Position numbers and translations under genes: made by a program. Below, in pieces: positions 34,568 through 43,566 of a stretch of 64,000 nt of DNA (position 1 is its first letter; each line of letters opens with the position of its first letter). The DNA is from Bradyrhizobium sp. AZCC 1719 (GTDB taxonomy: Bacteria; Pseudomonadota; Alphaproteobacteria; Rhizobiales; Xanthobacteraceae): the NCBI RefSeq assembly GCF_036924525.1, contig NZ_JAZHRU010000001.1, positions 4,307,001 to 4,371,000 on the forward strand. Reading direction: 5' to 3'. The notes beneath the pieces are model-generated. The model worked only from the letters and a program-made list of their open reading frames with translations, did no database searches and had not been told where the DNA came from.

Positions 34568-35131
34568 CTAGAACCGTGTCACGATGTCCGACAGCGCCGG
34601 GCGAGGGCGATCCTCCGCGGGCTTCGACGGCGTGCCGATATGGATGAAACCCGCAAGCTTTTCATCCGCCTTCAGTCCGAGCCCGTCGAGCACGTCGCGG
34701 TCGAATGCGAACCAGCCGGACAGCCAGCAGGCGCCATAACCGAGCGCGGCGGCGGCGGTGACGATGTTCATCGCGCTGGCGCCGGCGGACAATTCCTGCT
34801 CCCACGCCGGCACCTTGGGGTGCGGCCGGGTAAAGCTCACCACCGCGATCACCAGCGGGGCGTCCATCAGCCGGCGCTTCTCCACCTCGATGTCGGCGGC
34901 CGGCGCGGACGGGTTCTTTTTCGCAAACACCCGCGCAATGACGTCGCCGGCCCGCGCCCGGGCATCGCCCTCGAACACGATGAAGCGCCACGGCGTCAGC
35001 TTGCCGTGATCGGGCACCCTCGCGCCGATGGTCAGGATGGTCTCGAGTTCGCCCGCGGTCGGGCCGGGTCCGCTCATCTCGCGGGGCTTGACCGAGCGGC
35101 GGATCTTCAGGAGTTCGATAGCGTCGGGCAC
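34568..35131 (-). CDS. Nitroreductase family protein (YdjA/RutE-like)
   Basis: The 187-aa FMN-dependent oxidoreductase starts with VPDAIELLKIRRSVKPREM, the Arg-Arg-Ser segment that binds FMN. ARVPDHGKLTPWRFIVFEG and AAAALGYGACWLSGW follow. The small size and these segments fit the YdjA/RutE-like subgroup, whose natural substrates are unknown. The start is the GTG at 35131; a TTG three bases earlier is possible. Longer upstream readings in this frame are not part of the family. Confidence 0.88.
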   Translation of the reverse strand: MPDAIELLKIRRSVKPREMSGPGPTAGELETILTIGARVPDHGKLTPWRFIVFEGDARARAGDVIARVFAKKNPSAPAADIEVEKRRLMDAPLVIAVVSFTRPHPKVPAWEQELSAGASAMNIVTAAAALGYGACWLSGWFAFDRDVLDGLGLKADEKLAGFIHIGTPSKPAEDRPRPALSDIVTRF

Positions 35132-35207
35132 AAGGGTCTCTTTCGTCGGAAGTGGCTGTGCCAGAGATAGTGGCACAGCCGGTCCAGCGGAAGCGGATTT
35201 AGACCGA

Positions 35208-37259
35208 TTATGATCGGACCGCGGACCGCGCCCGCTTGACGTCCGGCGGGGTCGCTTCCTCGACGAGAGCGGCCAGCGCCTCGGCCGTCGGCATGACGTT
35301 CTGCCCGTCGCTGCCGAGCCGGCGGATCGAGACCGAATGGGTCTCGGCTTCCTTCTTGCCGACGACGAGCAGGGCAGGGATCTTCGCCAGCGAATGCTCG
35401 CGGACCTTGTAGTTGATCTTCTCGTTGCGCAGGTCGATCTCGACACGCAGGCCAGCGCGCCGCGCGGCAGCCGCGACCACCTTGGCGTATTCGTCGCCTT
35501 CGGAGGTGATGGTGGTGACCACGACCTGGATCGGCGCCAGCCAGAGCGGGAAATTGCCGGCGAAATGCTCGATCAGGATGCCGATGAAACGCTCCATCGA
35601 GCCGCAGATCGCGCGATGCACCATTACCGGCGCCTTCTTCGAGCCGTCGGCATCGATATAGAACGCGCCGAACCGTTCCGGCAGGTTGAAGTCGACCTGC
35701 GTGGTGCCGCATTGCCAATCGCGGCCGATGGCATCACGCAGCACATATTCGAACTTCGGCCCGTAGAACGCGCCTTCGCCCGGGTTGATCTCGGTCTTGA
35801 TGCGGTTGCTGCCGCTGGCCTGAATTTCCGCCAGCACGGTGGCCATCACGCGCTCGGCATGATCCCACATCTCGTCGGTGCCGACGCGCTTCTCCGGCCG
35901 GGTCGAGAGCTTGACCGTGAGCTCGCCCTCGAAGCCGAAATCGGCGTAGGTCGACAGGATCAGCTCGTTGATCTTGAGGCACTCCTCGGCGAGTTGGGCT
36001 TCGGTGCAGAACACATGCGCGTCGTCCTGCGTGAAGCCGCGCACGCGCATCAGCCCGTGCATGGCGCCGGACGCCTCGTAGCGGTGCACTACGCCGAACT
36101 CGGCCAGACGCAAGGGCAGGTCGCGGTAGCTCTTCAGGCCGTGCTTGAAGATCTGCACATGGCCGGGACAGTTCATCGGCTTCAGCGCAAACCAGCGCTT
36201 ATCCTCCGCCTCGTCGCCGGCAGACTGCGCCGCGAACATGTTCTCGCGGTACCAGTCCCAGTGGCCCGAGGTTTCCCACAGCCCCTTGTCAAGGATCTGC
36301 GGCGCATTGACCTCGTCATAGTCGCCGGTCAGGCGGCGTCGCATATAGGCAATCAGCGCCTGGAAAATGGTCCAGCCCTTCGGGTGCCAGAACACCACGC
36401 CGGGGCCTTCCTCCTGGAAGTGGAACAGATCGAGTTCGCGGCCGAGCTTGCGGTGGTCGCGTTTCTCGGCTTCCTCGATCTGCTTGAGGTAGGCGTCGAG
36501 CTCTTCCTGCCTGGCGAATGCCGTGCCGTAGATGCGCGTCAGCATCGGGTTGTTGGCATCGCCGCGCCAATAGGCGCCCGCCACCTTCATCAGCTTGAAG
36601 GCGTTGCCGATCTTGCCGGTCGAACTCATGTGCGGGCCGCGGCACAGGTCGAACCAGTCGCCCTGGAAATAGATTTTTATGGGCTCGTCGCCGGGAATGG
36701 CGTCGACCAGCTCGACCTTGAAGGCCTCGCCCTTGTCGCGGAACACCTGCTTGGTCTTCTCGCGATCCCAGACTTCCTTGGTGAAGGGCTTGTCGCGCGC
36801 GATGATCTCGCGCATCCGCTTTTCGATCGCCGCGAAATCTTCCGGCGTGAACGGCTCGTTGCGGAAGAAGTCGTAGTAGAAGCCGTTCTCGATCACCGGG
36901 CCGATCGTGACCTGCGTGCCCGGCCACAGCGACTGCACCGCTTCGGCCAGCACATGCGCGCAGTCGTGCCGGATCAGTTCGAGCGCGCGCGGGTCTTCGC
37001 GGCTGATGAGTTCGATCTTCGCATCGTGCGAAATCGGATCGTTGAGGTCGGCGACCACGCCGTCCAGCGCCATCGCGACCGTGCGCTTGGCGAGCGAGGG
37101 CGATATGCCCTTGGCGACGTCGAGCCCGGTGGTGTCCTTGGCGAAGTCGCGCTTCGCGCCGTCGGGGAAGGTGAGGGTGATTTTTTGCACGGGTTCGGCC
37201 GGTTTCAAATTCGCAAGGCCAAATTGGAACCCCGATGCGGGTGCATTGCTGTCAGGCAT
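35208..37259 (-). CDS. thrS: Threonyl-tRNA synthetase
   Basis: The 683-aa ThrRS attaches threonine to tRNA-Thr and corrects mischarged serine. An N-terminal TGS domain (about 20-80) is followed by the SAD editing domain with [10 protein letters not shown] (about 93-102). The catalytic core contains [11 protein letters not shown] (zinc Cys), [25 protein letters not shown] (motif 2) and [15 protein letters not shown] (motif 3). The anticodon-binding domain fills the end. The length is normal. TTAGGAGACGCC precedes the ATG, a strong site. It is essential and unlinked to other translation genes here. Confidence 0.97.
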   Translation of the reverse strand: MPDSNAPASGFQFGLANLKPAEPVQKITLTFPDGAKRDFAKDTTGLDVAKGISPSLAKRTVAMALDGVVADLNDPISHDAKIELISREDPRALELIRHDCAHVLAEAVQSLWPGTQVTIGPVIENGFYYDFFRNEPFTPEDFAAIEKRMREIIARDKPFTKEVWDREKTKQVFRDKGEAFKVELVDAIPGDEPIKIYFQGDWFDLCRGPHMSSTGKIGNAFKLMKVAGAYWRGDANNPMLTRIYGTAFARQEELDAYLKQIEEAEKRDHRKLGRELDLFHFQEEGPGVVFWHPKGWTIFQALIAYMRRRLTGDYDEVNAPQILDKGLWETSGHWDWYRENMFAAQSAGDEAEDKRWFALKPMNCPGHVQIFKHGLKSYRDLPLRLAEFGVVHRYEASGAMHGLMRVRGFTQDDAHVFCTEAQLAEECLKINELILSTYADFGFEGELTVKLSTRPEKRVGTDEMWDHAERVMATVLAEIQASGSNRIKTEINPGEGAFYGPKFEYVLRDAIGRDWQCGTTQVDFNLPERFGAFYIDADGSKKAPVMVHRAICGSMERFIGILIEHFAGNFPLWLAPIQVVVTTITSEGDEYAKVVAAAARRAGLRVEIDLRNEKINYKVREHSLAKIPALLVVGKKEAETHSVSIRRLGSDGQNVMPTAEALAALVEEATPPDVKRARSAVRS

Positions 37260-37280
37260 TGGCGTCTCCTAAAGCTCACT

Positions 37281-37340
37281 CCTGCGAACGAGCGCAGGTA
37301 AGCGGGAAAGCAGCGGTATAGCAGGGGATTCGGCCCCTGC
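37281..37340 (-). promoter_or_regulatory. Two hairpins in the thrS leader
   Basis: CCTGCG/CGCAGG (37281-37286 with 37293-37298) sits close to the ribosome site. GCAGGGG/CCCCTGC (37321-37327 with 37334-37340) lies further upstream. ThrRS mRNAs can be autoregulated by tRNA-like leader structures in gammaproteobacteria; this is only suggestive here. Confidence 0.3.
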
Positions 37341-37555
37341 AATCGGGCAATTTCGCGAAATAGGCCATGATGGCAGGGCCGCAGGGCAAGCATATGGCCC
37401 CATCGTCCGGGAAAGAATGCTTCTCCGTCTCGGCGACGTGCGCAGAGCCGCTTGGCATCAGCGCCGTCAAATCAATGAAACTCATAACAAGCGATGACAA
37501 ATAATCCGGTATCGCGTCCTTTTCTTGGCACGGCTCACAGTCTACATGCATCTGC

Positions 37556-38728
37556 ATGAAACATGTGCCCGGGCCCGTCCACGCCGAGCGCCGCTTTGCA
37601 CCAACTGCGCTGATGCTCGGCAACGTCGTCACCGGCTGCTCGGTATTGGCGCCGGCGGGTATGCTGGTCGAACTGTCTGCCGGTCTCGACGTTTCTATCC
37701 GCACCGCTGGTCTTCTGATCACCTTCGGCGCGATCATGCTGTGCGTCGGTTCGCCGGTCACGGCGTGGCTGACCTCAAGGATCGAGCGCCGCACCCTGCT
37801 GACGGCCACCCTTGCGGTGCTGGCGCTCACCAACATTGCCTCCGCCTTTGCGCCCGACTACGCGAGCCTGCTCGCCATTCGCCTGGTCATGCTGGCAATC
37901 GGCGCGCTCTACACGCCGCAAGCGGCGGGAACAGCCGCACTGATCGTGCCTGAAGAAAGACGCGGCAGCACCATCGCCTATATCTTTCTCGGCTGGTCGC
38001 TGGCGGCGGCCGTCGGTCTGCCGGCGATCACGTTCATTGCCAGCCGCTATGGCTGGCAGGCGGTCTATGGCGCCATCGGAGCAATGAGCTGCCTGAGTTT
38101 TCTCCTGCTGGCGTGGCGTCTGCCTCGCGGGCTGATGGGTGCGCCGGTCGATCTCAAGACCTGGGCAGCGATCGGCCGCAACCGGATGATCCTGCTGTTG
38201 CTGTTGATCACGACCGCGCAGATGTCCGGCCAGTTCGTGGTGTTCACCTATATGGGCCCCTTGCTGGCGCGGCTGACGGGCGCGGGCCCGGACCCGATCG
38301 CCCTGGTATTTGCCTGCTACGGTATCTGCGGCGTCATCGGCACCGCGATCGGAACCCGCATCGTCGATTCCTGGGGCGCGTGGAAGACCTCGATGCTGTT
38401 CACGTCGATATTGCTGGCCGGCGTGAGCGGATGGGCGCTCAGCGCCGGCATCTATCCGCTGATGGCTATCTCGGTCGCGATCTGGGGTATTGGATTTGCT
38501 TCCACCAATTCGATGCAGCAGGTGAGGTTGGTCGGCGCCGCGCCTGCACTGGCGTCCGCATCGGTGTCGCTCAACACATCCGTGCTCTACGTCGGACAGG
38601 CCATTGGTTCGGCCATCGGCGGTTTCCTGTACGCGCGCGATTTGCTCTTCGCCAATGGCTATGTCGGGGCGGCCTTTGTCGCGCTCGCACTGACGACGGT
38701 GATCCTGACAAAACCCAGCAAGATCTAG
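37556..38728 (+). CDS. MFS drug/sugar efflux transporter
   Basis: The 390-aa carrier has 12 hydrophobic segments. It has features of the drug:H+ antiporter group, such as a short motif near RIERRTLLTATLAV (between helices 2 and 3) and LVMLAIGALYTPQAAGTAALIVPEERRGSTIAYIFLGWS (helices 4-5). It resembles arabinose-efflux-permease-like proteins. The ATG at 37556 fits the family N-terminus. It is transcribed alone, divergent from thrS. The substrate is unknown. Confidence 0.85.
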   Translation: MKHVPGPVHAERRFAPTALMLGNVVTGCSVLAPAGMLVELSAGLDVSIRTAGLLITFGAIMLCVGSPVTAWLTSRIERRTLLTATLAVLALTNIASAFAPDYASLLAIRLVMLAIGALYTPQAAGTAALIVPEERRGSTIAYIFLGWSLAAAVGLPAITFIASRYGWQAVYGAIGAMSCLSFLLLAWRLPRGLMGAPVDLKTWAAIGRNRMILLLLLITTAQMSGQFVVFTYMGPLLARLTGAGPDPIALVFACYGICGVIGTAIGTRIVDSWGAWKTSMLFTSILLAGVSGWALSAGIYPLMAISVAIWGIGFASTNSMQQVRLVGAAPALASASVSLNTSVLYVGQAIGSAIGGFLYARDLLFANGYVGAAFVALALTTVILTKPSKI

Positions 38729-38745
38729 TCGCGGCGGCGAAGCCG

Positions 38746-40056
38746 TTACCGGTTTGCGTAGGGGACACTCGCAACCCGGGTCAAAGCCGGCGTTGCGGCC
38801 ATCTTGACCAGCACGTCCTTGACCGGATGCTCGGTCCAGGCCTGCGTGACGTAATCGCGATGGGTGACGCCATCGGGCGTCTGCACGAACACGACGCTGC
38901 CGGGCTTCAACGGCCCGTCCATGCTCTCGGTGACGGCGATGCCCCTGTCGCGGAGCATCTGCATCAGCTCCAGGTCGCGCCGCTTGGTGTAGCGGGTATA
39001 CGAAGAGACAAAGAAGCCGGTCCGGTTTTTCTCGATCCACGACGCGAACTTGTCGAGCTCGCCATAGACGGCGTCGAGCAGGAACACCCCGCGGACCCGG
39101 TTGGGAAGGCCGCCGACTTCCAGGCTCCACGCCGTCGGCAGGAAGCCGCCGCTATAGCCGACGATCACGATCGGCATGTTGGCGAATGCCTGCGCCGACT
39201 TCGGATCGCCGTGGAGGCGGGCGAGGTGGCTTGCTGACTCCTCGATGAAGCGCTTGAAGCCGCCCGGCTGCCAGAATTTGCCGGCCGAGGAGTCGGCGGC
39301 GTTGACAGCCATTTGCGGGGCGAGCAGCACGGCGTTGACGCCTGAATCCGAGATCTGCTGCGGCACCAATTGGCGGTCGCGGACGTCGCGTTCCAGCGTC
39401 GCGCCGTTGCCGTGGAAGAACACCACGATCACGCCGGGCTTCCTGACATCGAACGTCTCGGGGACATGTACCAGGACGCGGCTGTCGTTGTAGGTCTCGT
39501 CCTGCCAGTAGACCTTGCCGCTGTAGCTGCGATGGCCCTTGCGGTCGCCTTTGACGATGTTGAGGAACGGTTCTTCCGAGCGCGGATTGGTGCCGAAATA
39601 GGGGAAGGCGGAGGATTTCATGCTGACCAGCGTGGTCAGCTCTTCACGCTCATTGCGGGGTAGCGTCAGCGTTGGCGTTAGCGAGGCAATCCGCACCGGT
39701 TCGGTACGCACCGCGCGCTGCTGCGGCGCCAGTGCGACCTGGTGCTGGATTTGCGGCAGGCTTTCACCCGCTGTCGGGAAACGGTCGGCGAATTGCGGCT
39801 GGGGGAAACGGTCGTCGAACGTGTCGGCGGAAGGCTGCGGCTCGGCGGCCCGGGATTTGGCGCCATCCGTGTTCGCCGCCAGCATTTCCGGGTTCGGCGC
39901 CTTGCCGCATTGAACCAGGACGAAGGATAGCGGCATGATCAGCGCGGCCATCGCCGCCCAGTGCCATCGAAGGGGCAGCACACGGCGCGGCATGGCCGGA
40001 GACGTCGCCCGGCTGGCGCGATCAACTGTCGGGAAATTCGGATTAGCTCCGACCAT
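38746..40056 (-). CDS. Secreted or anchored alpha/beta-hydrolase-like protein
   Basis: The roughly 436-aa product has a hydrophobic N-terminal helix (AAMAALIMPLSFVLVQCG, about 35-52), probably a signal-anchor. A disordered Pro/Gln-rich stretch follows, then an esterase-like core: FFHGNGATLERDV (oxyanion hole), VIVGYSGGFLPTAW (nucleophile Ser) and LLDAVYGELDKF. ATG codons at 40056 and 39993 are alternative starts; the earlier one is used. The C-terminus lacks an evident family signature beyond the fold. Its 3' end lies 18 bases from the MFS gene's stop. Confidence 0.78.
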   Translation of the reverse strand: MVGANPNFPTVDRASRATSPAMPRRVLPLRWHWAAMAALIMPLSFVLVQCGKAPNPEMLAANTDGAKSRAAEPQPSADTFDDRFPQPQFADRFPTAGESLPQIQHQVALAPQQRAVRTEPVRIASLTPTLTLPRNEREELTTLVSMKSSAFPYFGTNPRSEEPFLNIVKGDRKGHRSYSGKVYWQDETYNDSRVLVHVPETFDVRKPGVIVVFFHGNGATLERDVRDRQLVPQQISDSGVNAVLLAPQMAVNAADSSAGKFWQPGGFKRFIEESASHLARLHGDPKSAQAFANMPIVIVGYSGGFLPTAWSLEVGGLPNRVRGVFLLDAVYGELDKFASWIEKNRTGFFVSSYTRYTKRRDLELMQMLRDRGIAVTESMDGPLKPGSVVFVQTPDGVTHRDYVTQAWTEHPVKDVLVKMAATPALTRVASVPYANR

Positions 40057-40240
40057 CCACCCCAATGCCCCAAGATCCACCGTCAACCGGCGTAAGCTCG
40101 CACGCGTTTAGGCGACGTTAAGCGTCCGGAAAAACTCCCCGCACCCGGAAGCCTGAGCAGACCATGCAATCGTGTCGCGATTGTGGGACCGCCACTATGT
40201 TTTCGCAATCCAGTAGTGGCACGGTGCACTTGGAGGTATC

Positions 40241-40279
40241 ATGCAACCTATTTTGTATCTCAATTTAAACCCTTGTTAA
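40241..40279 (+). CDS. Possible 12-residue micro-ORF before the permease
   Basis: The sequence MQPILYLNLNPC is preceded by TTGGAGGTATC, a near-perfect ribosome site five bases from the ATG. Its stop overlaps the CtrA-type box. It may be a leader peptide for the downstream permease or a chance match; I give it low confidence because no relative is known. Confidence 0.25.
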   Translation: MQPILYLNLNPC

Positions 40280-40280
40280 C
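40265..40280. promoter_or_regulatory. CtrA-type box TTAA-N7-TTAAC upstream of the APC permease
   Basis: An exact TTAA-N7-TTAAC lies 70 bases before the permease start, well placed for the -35 region. No other element is obvious in the 293-base gap apart from a CCACTA/TAGTGG hairpin near 40190-40220. Confidence 0.55.
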
Positions 40281-40349
40281 ATTGCTTGAATTCAGGGGCG
40301 TCACCCTGCACGATGAGCTCCTGGCTGGGCGCTGAAGGTACGGTCCGAG

Positions 40350-41720
40350 ATGGCGGCATCAGAAACGGGAAGCCCGGCCTGGCCCGGTTCGCGCTCCGGC
40401 AGCGGTTCCAGCGTTTCGGTCGTGGTGGCGGTTGCCATCGTGGTTGCCGATATGGTCGGTGTCGGCGTCTTCACCAGCCTTGGCTTTCAGGTCAAGGACA
40501 TCCCCTCGGGCTTTTCCATCCTGCTGCTGTGGACGGTCGGCGGCATCGTCGCGCTGTGCGGGGTGTTTTCCTACGGCGAGCTCGGCGCGATGTTTCCGCG
40601 CTCGAGCGGTGAGTACAACTTCCTCGGCCGGGCCTATCACCCGGCCTTCGGTTTTGTGGCGGGCTGGGTGTCGGCGACGGTCGGCTTTGCAGCGCCAGTG
40701 GCGCTCGCCGCCATGGCGTTTGGCGAGTATGGCAAGTCGGTGTTTCCCAACACGCCGTCGCTGGCACTTGCGATCGGCGTGGTCTGGCTGGTGTCGCTCG
40801 TGCAACTCGCCGGCATCAGGCACTCCTCGACCTTTCAACTGGTCGCCACCATCCTGAAGGTGGTGCTGATCGTAGCCTTCCTGGTCTGCGGCTTCGTGAT
40901 CGGCACCGCGCAGCCGGTTTCGTTCGCGCCATCGGCGTCCGACTTCACCCATATCGTCAGCGCACCGTTCGCGATCAGCCTTGTGTTCGTGATGTATTCG
41001 TTCTCAGGGTGGAACGCGGCAACTTACATTATCGGCGAGGTGAGATTGCCGGAGCGCAACGTGCCGCGGGCGATGCTGATCGGAACACTGATCGTGCTCG
41101 TGCTCTATGTCGCGCTCAACGCCGTGTTCCTGCACACTGCGCCGATCGACAAGCTTGCGGGCCAGCTCGACGTCGCCCGCATCTCCGGCAGCTACATCTT
41201 CGGCGAGCTCGGCGGCCGCATCGTCGGCGCGATGATCTGCTTCGGGCTGATCTCCTCGATCAGCGCGATGATGTGGATCGGGCCGCGCGTCATGATGACG
41301 ATGGGCGAGGACATTCCGGTGCTGCGGCCGTTCGCCAGCCGGTCGGCCAGCGGTGCGCCGGCCTACGCCATTCTGTTTCAGCTCACCGTCGCGAGCCTGA
41401 TGCTGCTTACGCGCAGCTTCGAGGCGGTGCTCGACTTCATCCAGTTCGCACTGCTGTTCTGCTCGTTCTTTACCGTGCTCGGGGTGATCAAGCTGCGCAT
41501 CACGCAGCCGAACCTGCCGCGGCCCTACCGTGCCTGGGGATACCCGGTAACCCCTGTGGTTTTCCTGCTCGTGACCGGGTTCATGATGTACTACCTTTTG
41601 ACCGAACGGCCGTTGCAGTCGCTGCTGGGTCTTTTGATCATGTTTTCAGGTCTCTTGATTTACGCCGTCTTCCGTAAGCGGGTAGATCAAGTTCCCGTGG
41701 CCGCAACGGGTCGGGAATGA
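40350..41720 (+). CDS. APC-family amino acid permease
   Basis: The 456-aa protein has 12 membrane segments. The first is the typical unwound helix VVADMVGVGVFTSLGF (about 31-46), where APC proteins bind the substrate amino group. Other family blocks include FSYGELGAMFPRSSGEYNFLGRAYHP and FVMYSFSGWNAATYIIGEVRLPERNVPRA. The likely job is uptake of an amino acid or polyamine. It overlaps the next gene by four bases (ATGA), so the two are translated together. Confidence 0.92.
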   Translation: MAASETGSPAWPGSRSGSGSSVSVVVAVAIVVADMVGVGVFTSLGFQVKDIPSGFSILLLWTVGGIVALCGVFSYGELGAMFPRSSGEYNFLGRAYHPAFGFVAGWVSATVGFAAPVALAAMAFGEYGKSVFPNTPSLALAIGVVWLVSLVQLAGIRHSSTFQLVATILKVVLIVAFLVCGFVIGTAQPVSFAPSASDFTHIVSAPFAISLVFVMYSFSGWNAATYIIGEVRLPERNVPRAMLIGTLIVLVLYVALNAVFLHTAPIDKLAGQLDVARISGSYIFGELGGRIVGAMICFGLISSISAMMWIGPRVMMTMGEDIPVLRPFASRSASGAPAYAILFQLTVASLMLLTRSFEAVLDFIQFALLFCSFFTVLGVIKLRITQPNLPRPYRAWGYPVTPVVFLLVTGFMMYYLLTERPLQSLLGLLIMFSGLLIYAVFRKRVDQVPVAATGRE

Positions 41721-42940
41721 GCATGCTGCACTGTCTGAGAACGGCGACGCTTGCTGCTGTCATGCTGCTGGCGGCTGTGGCTGCCCTCCGTGCCCAAACC
41801 GCGACGGCGGATGACACTGCGAAATTTCTCGCAGGCCTGATGCCGTCGGCGGACTCGCCGCTGGCGCCGCTCACCAAAGATCCTGCCTGGCAACGGCACG
41901 CCAAATTCTTCGATACCGCGTTCGGCCAGCTCGAGCAGCGCCAAATATCGCGGATCCGCGCCTGGGCAGATACCAATCTGGCGGCGCCGAAGCCGACCAT
42001 GTTCTACATGTTCTCAGGCCCGGATTTTCTCTATGCGAACGCTTTCTATCCCAAGGCCTCGACCTACGTGCTGAGTGCGCTCGAGCCGGTTGGCTCGGTG
42101 CCCGACCTGACGGGTTTGCCGCGCGGCGGCATCGCGTCCGCGCTCTACAACGTCGAACGTTCGCTCAGTTCGATCCTGAGCTTCAGCTTTTTCATCACCA
42201 AACAGATGAAGACCGATCTGCAGGCGGGCCAGATCAGCGGCACCTTGCCGATCCTCTATGTGTTTCTGGCGCGCTCGGGCATGAACGTGAAGGGCGTCAG
42301 TCCGATCTCGCTGGACGACAAGGGCGCGGCGTATTTCGCAGGCGAAAATCCCGGGCCGAACGCCGTGCGTGGCGTGCGCATCATTTTCACCGGCAGCGAC
42401 GGTCAGGAAAAGACGCTGTATTACTTCTCGACCGATCTCTCCAACTCCGGCGTGAAGGCGAGCGGATTCCTGAAATTCTGCGCAACGCTCGCGCCCGGCA
42501 ACAGCCTGATCAAGAGCGCGTCCTACCTCCCGCATTCCGGCAACTTCACCACGGTGCGCGACTTCCTGCTCAACAACAGCGCCACCATCATCCAGGACGA
42601 TTCTGGAATTCCGCTCGCTTACTATAGCAGTAGGAAATGGCGCTTGTTCCCGTTTGGCCGCTATCTCGGACCGATCGACGAATTCCCGGGACGCTACCAG
42701 GCGTCATATGCAGCACTCTTCCAGCGTGCGCAGCCGATCGATTTCGGCATCGGCTATCGCTGGCGCACGCCAGAATCGAATTTGCTGTTGTCGGTACGAT
42801 TGCCCGACGATGGGTCGCCCGCCACGGAGGCCGTGTCGTCCGTCGAGACGCCGCCGCCACCGCCGCGTCCGCGAAGGCCACGGCCGCCGGCGGATATCGG
42901 ACCTTGGCCGAGGGGCGATGGATTCTTCTTCTGGCGCTGA
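41717..42940 (+). CDS. Secreted protein coupled to the APC permease, function unknown
   Basis: The 407-aa product has a Sec signal peptide (about 1-27, ending ALRAQ). Its globular domain includes FLYANAFYPKASTYVLSALEPVGSVPDL, a SILSFSFFITKQMKTDL segment and GVRIIFTGSDGQEKTLYYFSTDL. It ends in a Pro/Arg-rich tail (PPPPPRPRRPRPP). It may be a periplasmic partner of the permease because of the four-base overlap, although no known binding fold is recognised. Confidence 0.78.
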   Translation: MSMLHCLRTATLAAVMLLAAVAALRAQTATADDTAKFLAGLMPSADSPLAPLTKDPAWQRHAKFFDTAFGQLEQRQISRIRAWADTNLAAPKPTMFYMFSGPDFLYANAFYPKASTYVLSALEPVGSVPDLTGLPRGGIASALYNVERSLSSILSFSFFITKQMKTDLQAGQISGTLPILYVFLARSGMNVKGVSPISLDDKGAAYFAGENPGPNAVRGVRIIFTGSDGQEKTLYYFSTDLSNSGVKASGFLKFCATLAPGNSLIKSASYLPHSGNFTTVRDFLLNNSATIIQDDSGIPLAYYSSRKWRLFPFGRYLGPIDEFPGRYQASYAALFQRAQPIDFGIGYRWRTPESNLLLSVRLPDDGSPATEAVSSVETPPPPPRPRRPRPPADIGPWPRGDGFFFWR

Positions 42941-42974
42941 GCGGCGGAATCCAGGCTCGCCGCGAGCGTTGCAT

Positions 42975-43328
42975 TCACGAGGGGTTGACGCCGCGCCACC
43001 GTCCGTAGCGCCACGGCAGATACCATCGCGCACCCGCGGGCGTCGTAAGCGGCACGTTGTCGATCCCGGACGTGCCCCAGGGATGGCAGCGCAACAGCCG
43101 CGCCAGCGTCATCCAGCCGCCGCCCCACAAGCCGAAACGTTCGATCGCTTCGTCGCCATACACCGAGCATGTCGGCAGATGCCGGCAGTTGTAGCCGACC
43201 AGCAGCGACAGCGAATGCCGATAGATCCAGATCAGCGCGCGTCCGGCATTGCGCGGCAGACGACGGGCGATGCTGGCACAATCCGTGCATTGTTTTTGCT
43301 GTGACGATGAAGGACCTGCCGATGCCAT
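42975..43328 (-). CDS. yidD: Membrane protein insertion efficiency factor YidD
   Basis: The 117-aa protein is a YidD-family member that assists YidC in inserting membrane proteins. The conserved cysteine signature is CRHLPTCSVYGDEAIERFG (about 48-66), followed by LLRCHPWG(TS)GIDNVP. It has a longer, basic N-terminal extension than most YidDs and a C-terminal 'RWYLPWRYGRW'. In many bacteria yidD lies between rnpA and yidC; here it stands apart. The ATG at 43328 gives the best fit. Confidence 0.92.
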   Translation of the reverse strand: MASAGPSSSQQKQCTDCASIARRLPRNAGRALIWIYRHSLSLLVGYNCRHLPTCSVYGDEAIERFGLWGGGWMTLARLLRCHPWGTSGIDNVPLTTPAGARWYLPWRYGRWRGVNPS

Positions 43329-43566
43329 GCAGCACTATGTACGTAGTCTTGCGGGAGTTCCCAAGCCAGGAACTGAATTCCTGCAGATATTTGGCCACAC
43401 TTAGGAATTATCGCACTGCAATGCAGCGTACCAAGCCAAGGTATTATGGACGACACACGTCAGCACAGTTACCGTTTTCATACGGATCGATGACAGAATC
43501 ATCTCGCGCTAAAACGGGGCCATCGCCACCAGTCGTAGACGGGGCTGCTTGGGGGAAGGAACCAAA

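Noticed and set aside
35132..35446. N-terminal extension of the nitroreductase
   Set aside because: The extra 105 codons are in a shadow frame of thrS and lack FMN-binding character.
40241..40279. Calling the micro-ORF a confirmed leader peptide
   Set aside because: Only a ribosome site supports it; the overlap with a promoter box means it may not be transcribed.
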